A stretch of 64,000 nt of DNA from positions 62,001 through 126,000 of the forward strand of contig CAWIMD010000011.1 in NCBI GenBank assembly GCA_963837165.1. Reading direction: 5' to 3'. The position numbers and the translations under genes are program-made. The notes under the pieces were generated by a model. That model saw nothing but the letters and a program-made list of their open reading frames with translations, had not been told where the DNA came from and ran no database searches. Source of the stretch: JAENWD01 sp963837165 (GTDB lineage: Bacteria; Acidobacteriota; Vicinamibacteria; Vicinamibacterales; JAENWD01). This document shows, piece after piece, positions 24,711-35,832 of the stretch (position 1 is the stretch's first letter; each line of letters begins with the position of its first letter).

Positions 24711-26239
24711 GCGGCTCCCTCGGGAGCGGGCCCGTGAGGCCCGGCCGTGCCCAGCGCTGCGCGGCCTGCCCCAATCTCGCGTTCCGGGGCCGCCGGCCAG
24801 TGCGGATCGGCCTGCGGCAGCACGGTCTTGACTTCAGCCGTGGCCACCATGGGTAGAAAGCGCACGAACAGGCAGAACATCGTGAAGAACAGCCCGAAGC
24901 TCCCCAGCAGGCACGAGATGTCCCAGATCGTCGGGCTGAAGTAGCCCCAGGCCGAGGGCAGGAAGTCACGGTGCAGGGACGTCACGATGATGACGAACCG
25001 CTCGAACCACATGCCGATGTTGACGACGATCGAGGCGACGAACAGGATCGGGATGCTCGTGCGCGCCTTCCTGAACCAGAAGATCTGGGGGCTGATCACG
25101 TTGCAGCTGACCATGATCCAGTAGGCCCAGGCGTAGGGTCCGGTCGCGCGGTTCAGGAACGTGAAGATCTCGTAGGGGTTGCCGCTGTACCAGGACGTGT
25201 AGAACTCCAGGGCATAGGAGTAGCCGACCATCGTCCCCGTCACGAGCATGATCTTCGCCATGTAATCGAAATGGCGAAGGGTGATGATGTGCTCGAGGTG
25301 GAACACCGTGCGGCAGATCACCATGAGCGTCACCACCATGGCGAACCCGGAGAAGATCGCGCCCGCCACGAAATAGGGCGGGAAGATCGTCGCGTGCCAT
25401 CCGGGGACGATGCCGACCGCGAAGTCCATGGAGACGACCGAATGCACGGAGAGGACCAGGGGCGTCGCGAGGGCTGCGAGAACCAGATAGGCGGTTTCGT
25501 AGTGGTGCCACTGCCGCACGGAGCCCCGCCATCCCAGGGCGAACAACCCGTAGGCGAACTGCCGGGTCCGGGTCTTGGCCCGATCGCGAATCATCGCCAG
25601 GTCCGGGATCATGCCGACATACCAGAACAGCGCCGAGACGGTCCCGTACACGCTCACCGCGAAGACGTCCCAGAGCAGCGGACTCCTGAAGTTGGGCCAC
25701 ACGCCCATCTGGTTCGGGATCGGGAACATGAAGTAGGCGACCCAGACCCGTCCCACATGGATTCCCGGGAACACCATGGCGCACATGACCGCGAAAATCG
25801 TCATGGCCTCTGCCGCTCGATTGATCGAGGTGCGCCATCTCTGCCGGAAGAGGAAAAGGATCGCCGAGATCAACGTTCCGGCGTGCCCGATGCCCACCCA
25901 GAACACGAAGTTGACGATGGGCCATCCCCAGCCCACCGGAATGTTGTTGCCCCAGACGCCGATGCCCTCCCAGAACAACCAGGAGACCGCGACGCCGAGA
26001 AGGCCGAGCAGCGCGAGGGACGGGATGAAGAAAAGCCACCAGCCGAGTGGAGTCGGCCGCTCGAGCGGCTCGGCAACCACGTCGGTGATGGAGTGGAAAT
26101 CCGGCGAGCGCAGGATGAGCGTGGGGCGGCCCGCGACCGGGTTGTCAAGCAGTTGTGCTTCCGTCTGGCTCAAACCTGCCCCCGCGTTCGAGTGTGTCGA
26201 GCGGCCCTCGGGAAAGTGGCCGTTTGTACCATCGCGCAA
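24707..26239 (-). CDS. actC: Alternative complex III subunit ActC (NrfD family), partial-ACIII operon
   Basis: The 510-residue product has about ten membrane helices. It matches ActC at 40798 nearly throughout: NIPVGWGWPIVNFVFWVGIGHAGTLISA, FRQRWRTSINRAAEAMTIFAV, GWHATIFPPYFVAGAIFSGFAM and ERFVIIVTSLHRDFLPSAWG. The quinol-binding site of ACIII lies in this subunit. An N-terminal tail of about 60 residues and a C-terminal Pro/Ala tail are extra. No actB (Fe-S) or actA (pentaheme) precedes it; a FAD monooxygenase does, 30 bases upstream on the same strand. Confidence 0.94.
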   Translation of the reverse strand: MRDGTNGHFPEGRSTHSNAGAGLSQTEAQLLDNPVAGRPTLILRSPDFHSITDVVAEPLERPTPLGWWLFFIPSLALLGLLGVAVSWLFWEGIGVWGNNIPVGWGWPIVNFVFWVGIGHAGTLISAILFLFRQRWRTSINRAAEAMTIFAVMCAMVFPGIHVGRVWVAYFMFPIPNQMGVWPNFRSPLLWDVFAVSVYGTVSALFWYVGMIPDLAMIRDRAKTRTRQFAYGLFALGWRGSVRQWHHYETAYLVLAALATPLVLSVHSVVSMDFAVGIVPGWHATIFPPYFVAGAIFSGFAMVVTLMVICRTVFHLEHIITLRHFDYMAKIMLVTGTMVGYSYALEFYTSWYSGNPYEIFTFLNRATGPYAWAYWIMVSCNVISPQIFWFRKARTSIPILFVASIVVNIGMWFERFVIIVTSLHRDFLPSAWGYFSPTIWDISCLLGSFGLFFTMFCLFVRFLPMVATAEVKTVLPQADPHWPAAPEREIGAGRAALGTAGPHGPAPEGAA

Positions 26240-26269
26240 TCGCGCGAGTCAAGAACGGCACCCGTCGCG

Positions 26270-27523
26270 CTACGCGCCCAGGTGGACCGTGAGGCCGATC
26301 TGCCGGAGCAGCGATTCCAGATCGCCGCCCGAGGCCGGAACACAGGCAAAGATCCTCGCCCGGTTCTCCTGGACCCACGAGTCGGCGCCGGGAAGCGCAC
26401 GCACCTCACCGCCGCCCGGGGACCCCGCCGCGTCGGGTGCTCCCGGTGGACTGGAGGCGCCGAGGAGCCCTTGCCAGGACCTGTGCGTCTCGGCCGCGAA
26501 CTCCTCGAGCAGCGACGGGGCTCCCCCCGCGCGCTGGATCCGCGAGATCCGTGCCGCCAGCTCGCGCGCTTCCACCAGTCCGGAGTTCATGCTCTGTACG
26601 GCCACCGGAGCCGCCTGGTGCGCCGCGTCCCCGGCGAGCCACACGGCCCCCGTGCCGAAGCTCCGCGCGAGGCGAGACTCGAAAAGGGCGAGCGTCGACC
26701 AGTAGGTCTCGGTCGGCCGCGCCGTCCACCAGGGAGCCCTTTCGGCGATCAGCTGCTCGAGTCGCTCGGTCGATGCCGCGTGGCGGGACGAGTCCTCGAT
26801 CTGAAAGCCCCACCGGCAGCGCCCCTCCTCGAGGGGCCAGTAGACGCTCGTCAGGTCGGGATCGAGAACGACGCGCACCTCGTCGGGAAGGGCCCCCGCC
26901 GCCTCGATTTCGTAGACGGAGAAGACCTGGCCCTTGCCGTGCGCGACCATCTCGATGCCGGCCATTCGCCGCACGGCCGAGTCGTACCCGTCGGCGCCGA
27001 TCACGTACCGCGGTCGGATCGCCTCGCGTCGCGAAACGACCCACTCGCTGCGCGCGATGGGATAGCCGGTCGCGACCTGGTCGAGCGTCGCCACTTCCGC
27101 CTGGAGGGTGGCTCCGTCCGCGTCGAGGGACTCGAGGCGGTGCCTCCAGAGGACCTTGAGGTGCTTCTGGTGGAGCGCCTCCTCGACGGCCCGCTCCAGC
27201 ACGCTCTGACGGACGACGAGGAGATAGGGATGCGTGGTCGGGAGCACGGAATAGTCGATCTCGGCGCGCCGTTCCGGCCCCTCGTAGTAGGCGACCTTCG
27301 TCAGCGTCCGCCCGGCGTGGATCAGCCCCTCCGAAAGTCCGGCGTCGTCGAACACGCGGAGCGTGCGCGGATGGATGGCGAGGGCGTAGCTGTGCTGTCT
27401 GGTCCGCTGGTGCATGTCGACGATCTCCACGCGGACGCCGTCCTGCTGCAGGAACAGGGCCGCGACGAGACCGACCGGACCGGCGCCGACGACGAGGACT
27501 TCAGGATCGGGGTGATGGGACAT
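26270..27523 (-). CDS. FAD-dependent aromatic monooxygenase (UbiH/PHBH-like)
   Basis: The 417-residue product has the FAD dinucleotide fold GAGPVG (about 13-18), an ARG-like segment near the Arg/His of QRTRQHSYALAIHPRTL, GADGYDSAVRRMAG for the DG motif, and GDAAHQAAPVAVQSMNSGLVEA for the second FAD motif. These mark the flavoprotein monooxygenase family that hydroxylates phenols or quinone precursors. It lies between hemG and actC, all on one strand with spacings of about 26-30 bases, so it is in the respiratory operon. A role in quinone modification is possible but unproven. Confidence 0.82.
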   Translation of the reverse strand: MSHHPDPEVLVVGAGPVGLVAALFLQQDGVRVEIVDMHQRTRQHSYALAIHPRTLRVFDDAGLSEGLIHAGRTLTKVAYYEGPERRAEIDYSVLPTTHPYLLVVRQSVLERAVEEALHQKHLKVLWRHRLESLDADGATLQAEVATLDQVATGYPIARSEWVVSRREAIRPRYVIGADGYDSAVRRMAGIEMVAHGKGQVFSVYEIEAAGALPDEVRVVLDPDLTSVYWPLEEGRCRWGFQIEDSSRHAASTERLEQLIAERAPWWTARPTETYWSTLALFESRLARSFGTGAVWLAGDAAHQAAPVAVQSMNSGLVEARELAARISRIQRAGGAPSLLEEFAAETHRSWQGLLGASSPPGAPDAAGSPGGGEVRALPGADSWVQENRARIFACVPASGGDLESLLRQIGLTVHLGA

Positions 27524-27549
27524 CGAGCCTCCTCAAACGGGGTCGGGAT

Positions 27550-28749
27550 TCATCCCGACCCCATCTGTACCCTGGTGGCGACCGAGGCGGCCTGTTCGAG
27601 CAGCATCGTCACGCCGATGCCCGCCACGTAGTTCCCCACCAGGAAGACGCCGTGCGGCAACTCGGGGCCGCGCGCACGCACGGACTCGAGCTGCAGGTCA
27701 TAGTGCGGGAGCGCCGCACGCCATCGGTGCACCAGTCGCGCAACCGGCGGAACCGATCGACCGCAGAGCAGCTGCCGGTCGCGATCCATCACCGCCTCCA
27801 GGTCGTCGTCGGAGAGATGCACCACGCTGCGATCGGCAGCGCCCCCATAGATCCAGCTCTCGGAATACTGGCCGCCGCGCTGGGGAAAGACGTTCGTGTC
27901 GAACAGGAGCCCGAGCGCGCGGATGTCTCCGCCACGTGGAAACAGGATCCCGCGGCGCCCCTGGTGCACCTCCTCCTCGGGATAGAAGGCCGTGATGCGG
28001 ACCAGGGGGAGCATGTCGATCGTGGACAGCGCCTGGCTGGCGGCCGGCGCGGCGTCCCGAAGGCACTCCGCCGCGTCGCAGGCCGAGGTACAGATGACCG
28101 CAGGCGTCGAGCCATCCAGCCGGGCTGGCGTATTCAGGCGGATAGTCACCTCGCGCGTCCGCAGGTGCCGCTCCAGAGCGTCGATGAGCTCCTGCATGCC
28201 ACGGGCAGGTGCCACCACGCCCTTGGGCGCGGGTCGCGCGGGCCGCTCCCGCGCGCCAAACACGAGCGACGCGCTCAGGGACCCGGGATCGCCGGCGTAC
28301 ATCCCCTGGAGGGCAGGACCGACGAGCCAGCGGGTCGCGCGATGGCCCAGCACACGCGCCCCCCATTGTTCGACCGTCTCGAACGGCCGAGGGCGACGCG
28401 TGCCCCGTGCGGTCGCCGTCACGAACCGCGCGGCGAGCGCGAGGTACTCCCCGGGGGTCAATGGCCACCGCCTGGGCCGCTGCCGGTAGATGTACCGCGC
28501 GCGGCTGGACGACTGGGCGGAACACACCATCCGGAGTCCCAGGTCGCGGCACAGAGCGTCCACGCGAGCGGAGTTCTTCATCCCCATGGCCGCGGTTTCG
28601 ACGGGACCGTGCGGCGTCTGCAGCGTCCCGATCAGGCCGCCGAGCCGATGGGTCTTCTCGACGATTTCGACGGGGAAGCCCGCGTGCGACAGGTAGTACG
28701 CGGTCGCCAGCCCTGAGAATCCTCCCCCAACGACCGTGACGGCCCTCAT
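27550..28749 (-). CDS. hemG: Protoporphyrinogen/coproporphyrinogen oxidase (FAD, HemG/HemY family)
   Basis: The 399-residue product starts with a FAD Rossmann motif GGGFSGLATAYYL (about 8-20), then EIVEKTHRLGGLIGTL, GPALQGMYAGDPGSLSAS (family signature in the middle) and ends with GVFLVGNYVAGIGVTMLLEQA, the C-terminal FAD-binding segment of this family. It catalyses the oxygen-dependent six-electron oxidation that aromatises the porphyrin ring. It is somewhat shorter than the usual 450-470 residues. It leads the operon with the monooxygenase and actCDF, and hemH is divergent 174 bases away, so heme synthesis is tied to the oxidase genes. Confidence 0.88.
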   Translation of the reverse strand: MRAVTVVGGGFSGLATAYYLSHAGFPVEIVEKTHRLGGLIGTLQTPHGPVETAAMGMKNSARVDALCRDLGLRMVCSAQSSSRARYIYRQRPRRWPLTPGEYLALAARFVTATARGTRRPRPFETVEQWGARVLGHRATRWLVGPALQGMYAGDPGSLSASLVFGARERPARPAPKGVVAPARGMQELIDALERHLRTREVTIRLNTPARLDGSTPAVICTSACDAAECLRDAAPAASQALSTIDMLPLVRITAFYPEEEVHQGRRGILFPRGGDIRALGLLFDTNVFPQRGGQYSESWIYGGAADRSVVHLSDDDLEAVMDRDRQLLCGRSVPPVARLVHRWRAALPHYDLQLESVRARGPELPHGVFLVGNYVAGIGVTMLLEQAASVATRVQMGSG

Positions 28750-28923
28750 TCCCCGGTCCAGAGGATGGTGGGAAGCAGCGTGGACTGTGAGGCAGCCCGG
28801 GGCGAAACGCGCCTGGTCGAAGTCACGTGCTGGAGGGGCGGCCGCAACGAGGGCACGGTGACACGGCAGCTATGATAGGAAAGGTCCTCCGGATTGTCAC
28901 GGTCTGTTGCAGGCTCCCGGGGT

Positions 28924-29937
28924 ATGGACGCATTGCTGTCACAACAAGGCCCTGGCAGCCGGATCGGCGTGCTGCTCACACAGCTCGGCACACCGGACGC
29001 GCCGACCCCGGCGGCGCTCCGTCGATACCTCCGGCAGTTTCTGAGCGACCGACGCGTCGTCGAGCGCAACCGGCTGCTCTGGTGGTTCGTCCTGAGGGCC
29101 CTGGTCCTGCCGCGCCGGCCTCGCCGATCGGCGGCGCTCTACCGGAGGATCTGGTCGCCGGACGGCTCGCCGTTGCTCGTCATCTCACGATCCCAGGCCC
29201 GCAGGCTCGAAGGCGAGCTCCACCGCCAGGAGCCGGAGCGCCTCAAGGTCGTGCTGGGCATGCGCTACGGCAGTCCGTCGATCGCGTCGGCCGTGCGGGA
29301 GCTGGCGGACTGGGGGGCGCACCGGATCCTGCTGTTTCCCCTCTACCCGCAGTACGCAGGCGCCACGACGGGATCGACCTGCGACGAGGTGTTTGCGCAG
29401 CTGTCGATGCTGCGGTTCGTGCCGGCTCTCAGGGTCGTCCCGCCGTACTACGCCCATACGGCGTACATCGAGGCGCTCGCCCAGTCGGTTCGCGAGGCCA
29501 TGGCGGCCCGGCTGCGGCCTCCCGACAAGATCATCGTGTCCTTTCACGGCATCCCGCAGCGCTACGTGGATAGCGGCGACCCGTATGCGTCGCACTGCGA
29601 GGCGACCGCCCGGTCGCTGGCGGCGCAGGCGGGCTGGGAGCCTGGCAGCTACCTGATGTCGTACCAGTCGCGTGCCGGCCGGGCGCCCTGGTTGCGTCCG
29701 TACACGGACGAGACCCTGCAGGAGCTGGCGCGGGCCGGCGCTCGTGACGTCGTGGTGATCTGTCCTGGCTTCGTGGCCGACTGCCTGGAAACAATCGACG
29801 AAATCGGACACGTCGGCCTCGAGCAGTTCCGGGCTGCTGGCGGCCAGTCGCTGCAGCTCGTGGAGGGGCTCAACGATCGGCCGTGCTGGATTGCGGCCAT
29901 GACCGAGATCGTGCTCGAGCAGATCCAGGGCTGGTAG
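28924..29937 (+). CDS. hemH: Ferrochelatase
   Basis: ATG 28924 gives 337 residues with the start IGVLLTQLGTPDAPTPAALRRYLRQFLSD typical of ferrochelatase; an upstream ATG at 28894 would add ten unconserved residues. The catalytic signature SFHGIPQRYVDSGDPY has His208, and FVADCLETIDEIG supplies the conserved acidic pair near the C-terminus. It inserts iron into the porphyrin and acts at the membrane or in the cytosol. There is no C-terminal Fe-S cysteine set. It is divergent from hemG. Confidence 0.93.
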   Translation: MDALLSQQGPGSRIGVLLTQLGTPDAPTPAALRRYLRQFLSDRRVVERNRLLWWFVLRALVLPRRPRRSAALYRRIWSPDGSPLLVISRSQARRLEGELHRQEPERLKVVLGMRYGSPSIASAVRELADWGAHRILLFPLYPQYAGATTGSTCDEVFAQLSMLRFVPALRVVPPYYAHTAYIEALAQSVREAMAARLRPPDKIIVSFHGIPQRYVDSGDPYASHCEATARSLAAQAGWEPGSYLMSYQSRAGRAPWLRPYTDETLQELARAGARDVVVICPGFVADCLETIDEIGHVGLEQFRAAGGQSLQLVEGLNDRPCWIAAMTEIVLEQIQGW

Positions 29938-29962
29938 GCACTCCTCCGGAACGTCTTGATAG

Positions 29963-29973
29963 TACGTCACGTA
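29963..29973. promoter_or_regulatory. Candidate PadR operator TACGTCACGTA
   Basis: The perfect arms TACGT and ACGTA around a central C lie 6-16 bases before the start of the PadR gene. The surrounding 29956-29990 is AT-rich in a GC-rich window. PadR repressors usually bind such sites at their own promoters. Confidence 0.4.
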
Positions 29974-29978
29974 TTATT

Positions 29979-30566
29979 ATGTTGCGTATCATGACCGCCG
30001 TGCTCTCCGCCCTTGCAGGCGCCCTGTTGGGCCTGCTGCACGACGAACCGATGTCCGGATACCAGCTGCGCAAGGTGTTCTCGACGACGCCGATGGGTCA
30101 TTTCAGTGACAGCCCCGGGTCCATCTACCCCGCCCTGAGGCGGCTCGCCCGCCAGGGGCTTGTCGGCGGCGTGGTCGAGAACGCACGCTCGCTGAGGCCC
30201 CGGAGGGTCTACCGGGTGACCGCGCGCGGGCTGGACCGCCTCAAGGCCTGGCTCGGCGAGCCGGTGACGCGGGACCGGGTGGCTGACGACTTCGACGGGC
30301 TTCTGCTGCGGTTCGTGTTCATGCCGCAGACGATCGGCTTGGCCGCGACCGGTCGCTTCCTGGCGGAGCTCGAAGGGGAGACGGCGCGGTATCTGGACGA
30401 CCTCCGCACGGCGGCCCGCGCCAGCGCCCGTGAGATGCCGCTGGCCGGCCGGCTCGGCCTCAGGGCCGGTATCGAGACCTACGCCGCACGTCTGCGCTGG
30501 GCGCGGGAGGCCCGCCGGACGGTTGCGAAGGAACTGGCGCGCGAGGGGCCGCGCGCGAGGAGCTGA
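29979..30566 (+). CDS. PadR-family transcriptional regulator
   Basis: ATG 29979 (or 29991) begins a 195-residue protein: SALAGALLGLLHDEPMSGYQLRKVF is the PadR helix-turn-helix and DSPGSIYPALRRLARQGLVGG the recognition helix and wing, with VYRVTARGLDRLKAWL following. The C-terminal half is alpha-helical. Upstream lies the palindrome TACGTCACGTA (29963-29973), a likely own operator. The stop is three bases before the membrane-protein gene, which it probably controls. Confidence 0.88.
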   Translation: MLRIMTAVLSALAGALLGLLHDEPMSGYQLRKVFSTTPMGHFSDSPGSIYPALRRLARQGLVGGVVENARSLRPRRVYRVTARGLDRLKAWLGEPVTRDRVADDFDGLLLRFVFMPQTIGLAATGRFLAELEGETARYLDDLRTAARASAREMPLAGRLGLRAGIETYAARLRWAREARRTVAKELAREGPRARS

Positions 30567-30569
30567 CCC

Positions 30570-31433
30570 ATGCGAACGTTCATTGCCGCTCTGGTCGGCG
30601 GCCTGGTGGTGCTGGTCTCTCAGATGCTCGTCGGAATGCTCTGGCTGCCCGCGACCCTGGCTCGGCCGTCGGGATCGGCGGCCTGGGGCGTGGCGGCGGA
30701 CCTGATCCTCGCCGCGACGCTGGCCGGGCTCGCCCGTCGCTCCCGATTGCACGGGATGGCGTTGGCGGGTCTGTTGTTCGGCGTCGCGTTCGTCATCGGC
30801 TCGGCGACTGGCTTGCTCGAGGCGGTGGTGTTCGGTGTCTTGCCAGTGTCCACGGTCTGGGCGCTGATGCCCATGTCGTCGGTTCCGCTCGCCGCCGGAG
30901 CCATCGCCGTCGTCGTCACGGCCGGCGCCTGGTCGAGGGCCGCGCGGCCGGCGGCGTCGCCGCCATCCGGGCCGGTCGCGGCGTTCGTCGCCCGTGGCGC
31001 GGCGGCGTCTGCGTTCTATGTCGTGTGCTACTTCACGGCCGGCGCGATCATCTTCCCCTGGGTCCGGACGTTCTACGAGGCCCATCGACTGCCGCCTTTC
31101 GAGACGGTGCTGGCCCTTCAGTTCTTCGTCCGCGGGCCGATCTTCGTCCTGACCATTGCGCTGCTGGTCCGCCAGCTGTCCGGATCGCGTCGGCTGCACG
31201 CGCTGGCCGCCGGCGCCGCCATGGCGATTCTCGGCGGGGTCGTCCCGCTCCTGGTGCCGAACCCGTTCTTCCCGGACGTGGTGCGATGGGCCCACTTCGC
31301 CGAGACCGCGTCGTCGAACTTCGTGTTCGGCGCCGTCACCGGGTGGCTCATGAGTCCGTCGCGTGCCATACTCCCGCACGGCCAGCCCAGCCACGGCCCG
31401 GCCAAGGAGATCGCACATGGCGGGATCGGGTGA
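30570..31433 (+). CDS. Multi-pass membrane protein downstream of PadR
   Basis: The 287-residue product has about eight hydrophobic helices (for example IAALVGGLVVLVSQMLVGML, MALAGLLFGVAFVIGSATGL and ASAFYVVCYFTAGAIIFPWV) and few charged loops. The family is not recognised. Its 3' end overlaps the start of the amidase gene by 17 bases in a different frame. By position it is the probable target of the PadR regulator. Confidence 0.75.
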   Translation: MRTFIAALVGGLVVLVSQMLVGMLWLPATLARPSGSAAWGVAADLILAATLAGLARRSRLHGMALAGLLFGVAFVIGSATGLLEAVVFGVLPVSTVWALMPMSSVPLAAGAIAVVVTAGAWSRAARPAASPPSGPVAAFVARGAAASAFYVVCYFTAGAIIFPWVRTFYEAHRLPPFETVLALQFFVRGPIFVLTIALLVRQLSGSRRLHALAAGAAMAILGGVVPLLVPNPFFPDVVRWAHFAETASSNFVFGAVTGWLMSPSRAILPHGQPSHGPAKEIAHGGIG

Positions 31434-33078
31434 CCGCATCGACAGGCGGAACTTCCTGCGCGCCGGCGCCGCCGCGCTTGCCGTCTCGTGTCCCAGAACA
31501 GCACACGCCGCCGACTCGGGGACAGTCCCCGATCCGCGCGCAATCGGGGACAGTCCCCGATTTCCGGGGTTCGAGCTCGACGAGGCCTCGATCGACGAGC
31601 TGCAGCGGCGGATGCGATCGGGGCAGGAAACCGCGGTCTCGATCACCCAGAAGTACTTGACCAGAATCGAGATGCTCGACCGCCAGGGGCCGGCGCTCCG
31701 AGCGGTGCTCGAGACGAACCCGGACGCCCTGGCCATCGCGGCCACCCTGGACGCTGAACGCAAGGCGGGCCGGCTGCGCGGACCCCTGCACGGGATCCCG
31801 GTGCTGGTGAAGGACAACGTCGGAACGGCGGACCGGATGACCACGACCGCCGGCTCGCTCGCGTTGGAAGGCTCGACGCCCACTTCCGACGCCCCGATCG
31901 TGGCGCGCCTCCGCCACGCCGGCGCCATCATCCTCGGCAAGACCAACCTCAGCGAGTGGGCGAACTTCCGTTCGAGCCGCTCCACCAGCGGCTGGTCGGG
32001 ACGCGGCGGCCTCTGCCGCAATCCGTACGCGCTCGATCGCAACACGTCCGGCTCGAGCTCCGGCACCGGCGCCGGCGTCGCCGCGAACTTCGCCGCCGCC
32101 GGGGTGGGCACCGAGACCGACGGCTCGATCGTCTCGCCCTCGAATCACGCCTCGCTGGTGGGCGTGAAGCCGACGGTGGGCCTGCTCAGCCGGACGGGCA
32201 TCGTCCCGATCTCCAAGACGCAGGACACCGCCGGGCCCATGGCCCGCACCGTGCGCGACGCCGCGCTCCTGCTCGGCGCCATGGCCGGCATCGATCCGGC
32301 CGATCCCGCCACCAGAAGTGCCACCGGGCACATCGCGCCCGACTACACCGCGTTCCTGGACCCCAACGGCCTGAAGGGCGCCCGCATCGGCGTGCCGCGC
32401 AAGAAGGTGTTCGGCTACAGCCCGTGGTCCGACCGTCTCGCCGAGGACGCCATCGACGTCATGAAGCGGCTCGGCGCCGTCATCGTCGACCCGGCCGACG
32501 AGCACACGACAGGAGACATCGGCGAGGCGGAGATGACCGTGCTGCTCTACGAGTTCAAGGCCGGCCTGAACGCCTATCTCGCGGGACCCGGGGCCGGCGC
32601 GCCAGTGAAGTCCCTGGCCGAGGCGATCCGGTTCAACGTCGCGCACGCGGCGCAGGAGATGCCCTATTTCGGGCAGGACGTCTTCGAGAATGCCGAGCAG
32701 AAGGGGCCCCTCACGGAGATCCCGTATCGAGACGCGCTGCTCCACTGCCGGCGCCACTCACGCACGCTCTACCTCGACCAGATGCTCCATGCCCACCGGC
32801 TCGACGCGCTCGTGATGCCGACCGACAGCCCGCCCTGGACGACGGACCTGGTCAACGGCGACCACTTCCTTGGCGGGAGCTCCACGGCGCCCGCCGTGGC
32901 CGGCTACCCGCACGTGACGGTGCCGGCAGGCTACGCGTTCGGGCTTCCGGTCGGGGTGTCGTTCGTGGGGCCGGCGTGGAGCGAGCCGACGCTGCTCAAG
33001 CTCGCCTACGCCTACGAGCAGGCGACGAAGCACCGTCACGCGCCCAGCTTTGCACCGACGGCGGAACTGGGAGGATAG
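31417..33078 (+). CDS. Tat-exported amidase
   Basis: ATG 31417 gives 553 residues. The N-terminus has a twin-arginine signal (DRIDRRNFLRAGAAALAVSC). The amidase-signature core shows all three triad residues: Lys in VLVKDNVG, and the two Ser in SGSSSGTGAG and TETDGSIVSPSN. It hydrolyses amides in the periplasm; the substrate is unknown. Just after the signal, DSGTVPDPRAIGDSPRFPG is encoded by two copies of a GGGGACAGTCCCC palindrome (31516-31560). The stop codon lies at the start of a GGAGGATR repeat array (33070 onward). The two upstream genes on the same strand are PadR and a membrane protein. Confidence 0.9.
   Translation: MAGSGDRIDRRNFLRAGAAALAVSCPRTAHAADSGTVPDPRAIGDSPRFPGFELDEASIDELQRRMRSGQETAVSITQKYLTRIEMLDRQGPALRAVLETNPDALAIAATLDAERKAGRLRGPLHGIPVLVKDNVGTADRMTTTAGSLALEGSTPTSDAPIVARLRHAGAIILGKTNLSEWANFRSSRSTSGWSGRGGLCRNPYALDRNTSGSSSGTGAGVAANFAAAGVGTETDGSIVSPSNHASLVGVKPTVGLLSRTGIVPISKTQDTAGPMARTVRDAALLLGAMAGIDPADPATRSATGHIAPDYTAFLDPNGLKGARIGVPRKKVFGYSPWSDRLAEDAIDVMKRLGAVIVDPADEHTTGDIGEAEMTVLLYEFKAGLNAYLAGPGAGAPVKSLAEAIRFNVAHAAQEMPYFGQDVFENAEQKGPLTEIPYRDALLHCRRHSRTLYLDQMLHAHRLDALVMPTDSPPWTTDLVNGDHFLGGSSTAPAVAGYPHVTVPAGYAFGLPVGVSFVGPAWSEPTLLKLAYAYEQATKHRHAPSFAPTAELGG
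31516..31560. repeat. Two copies of palindrome TCGGGGACAGTCCCCGA in the amidase gene
   Basis: The copies are 31516-31532 and 31544-31560, with 11 bases between them. They stay in frame and encode DSGTVPDP and GDSPRF at the signal/mature junction, where insertions are tolerated. Confidence 0.8.
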
Positions 33079-33122
33079 GAGGATGGGAGGATAGGAGGAT
33101 GGGAGGATAGGAGGATGGGAGG
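33070..33122 (+). repeat. GGAGGATA/GGAGGATG octamer array
   Basis: There are six alternating 8-mers (16-base super-period) and a partial one. The first unit contains the TAG stop of the amidase gene. There is no partner arm in the short spacer to the next gene at 33137. Confidence 0.9.
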
Positions 33123-33136
33123 GACCCATCCTGCTC

Positions 33137-33460
33137 TCAGTGCCGGATCGGCGGCACGTTCATCCACCCGCGGCTGCTGTAGTCGAGCATGAGCATGCCC
33201 AGCAGGATGGCCAGCCAGAACAATCCGCTCCCGAGAACGATCCAGGTCAGCTTCGGGCTGTATTTCAGGTGCATGAAGAACAGCACGACGAGCGTGGCCT
33301 TGGCCACCGCAATCCCCAGCGCCACGACGATGTTCAGGAATCCGAGATCGACGAACGCAGCCCCCACCGTCAGGGCCGTCAGGACCATGAGGGCCCCGAA
33401 GATCCCGAAATAGACGGAGCGCGGCAGGATGTGCACGTCGTGGGCGGTGTGATCGGTCAT
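33137..33460 (-). CDS. Cytochrome c oxidase subunit IV (caa3 operon)
   Basis: The 107-residue product has three membrane helices and VAKATLVVLFFMHLKYSPKL, the family pattern of prokaryotic oxidase subunit IV. It is the last gene of the second respiratory operon and lies seven bases after subunit III. Confidence 0.9.
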   Translation of the reverse strand: MTDHTAHDVHILPRSVYFGIFGALMVLTALTVGAAFVDLGFLNIVVALGIAVAKATLVVLFFMHLKYSPKLTWIVLGSGLFWLAILLGMLMLDYSSRGWMNVPPIRH

Positions 33461-33467
33461 CTCGCGA

Positions 33468-35829
<2,362 letters not shown>

Positions 35830-35832
35830 CCC

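Noticed and set aside
22069..24969. A 966-codon open frame in another frame across actD, actF and the cupredoxin
   Set aside because: It crosses three well-supported genes and has no recognisable motif.
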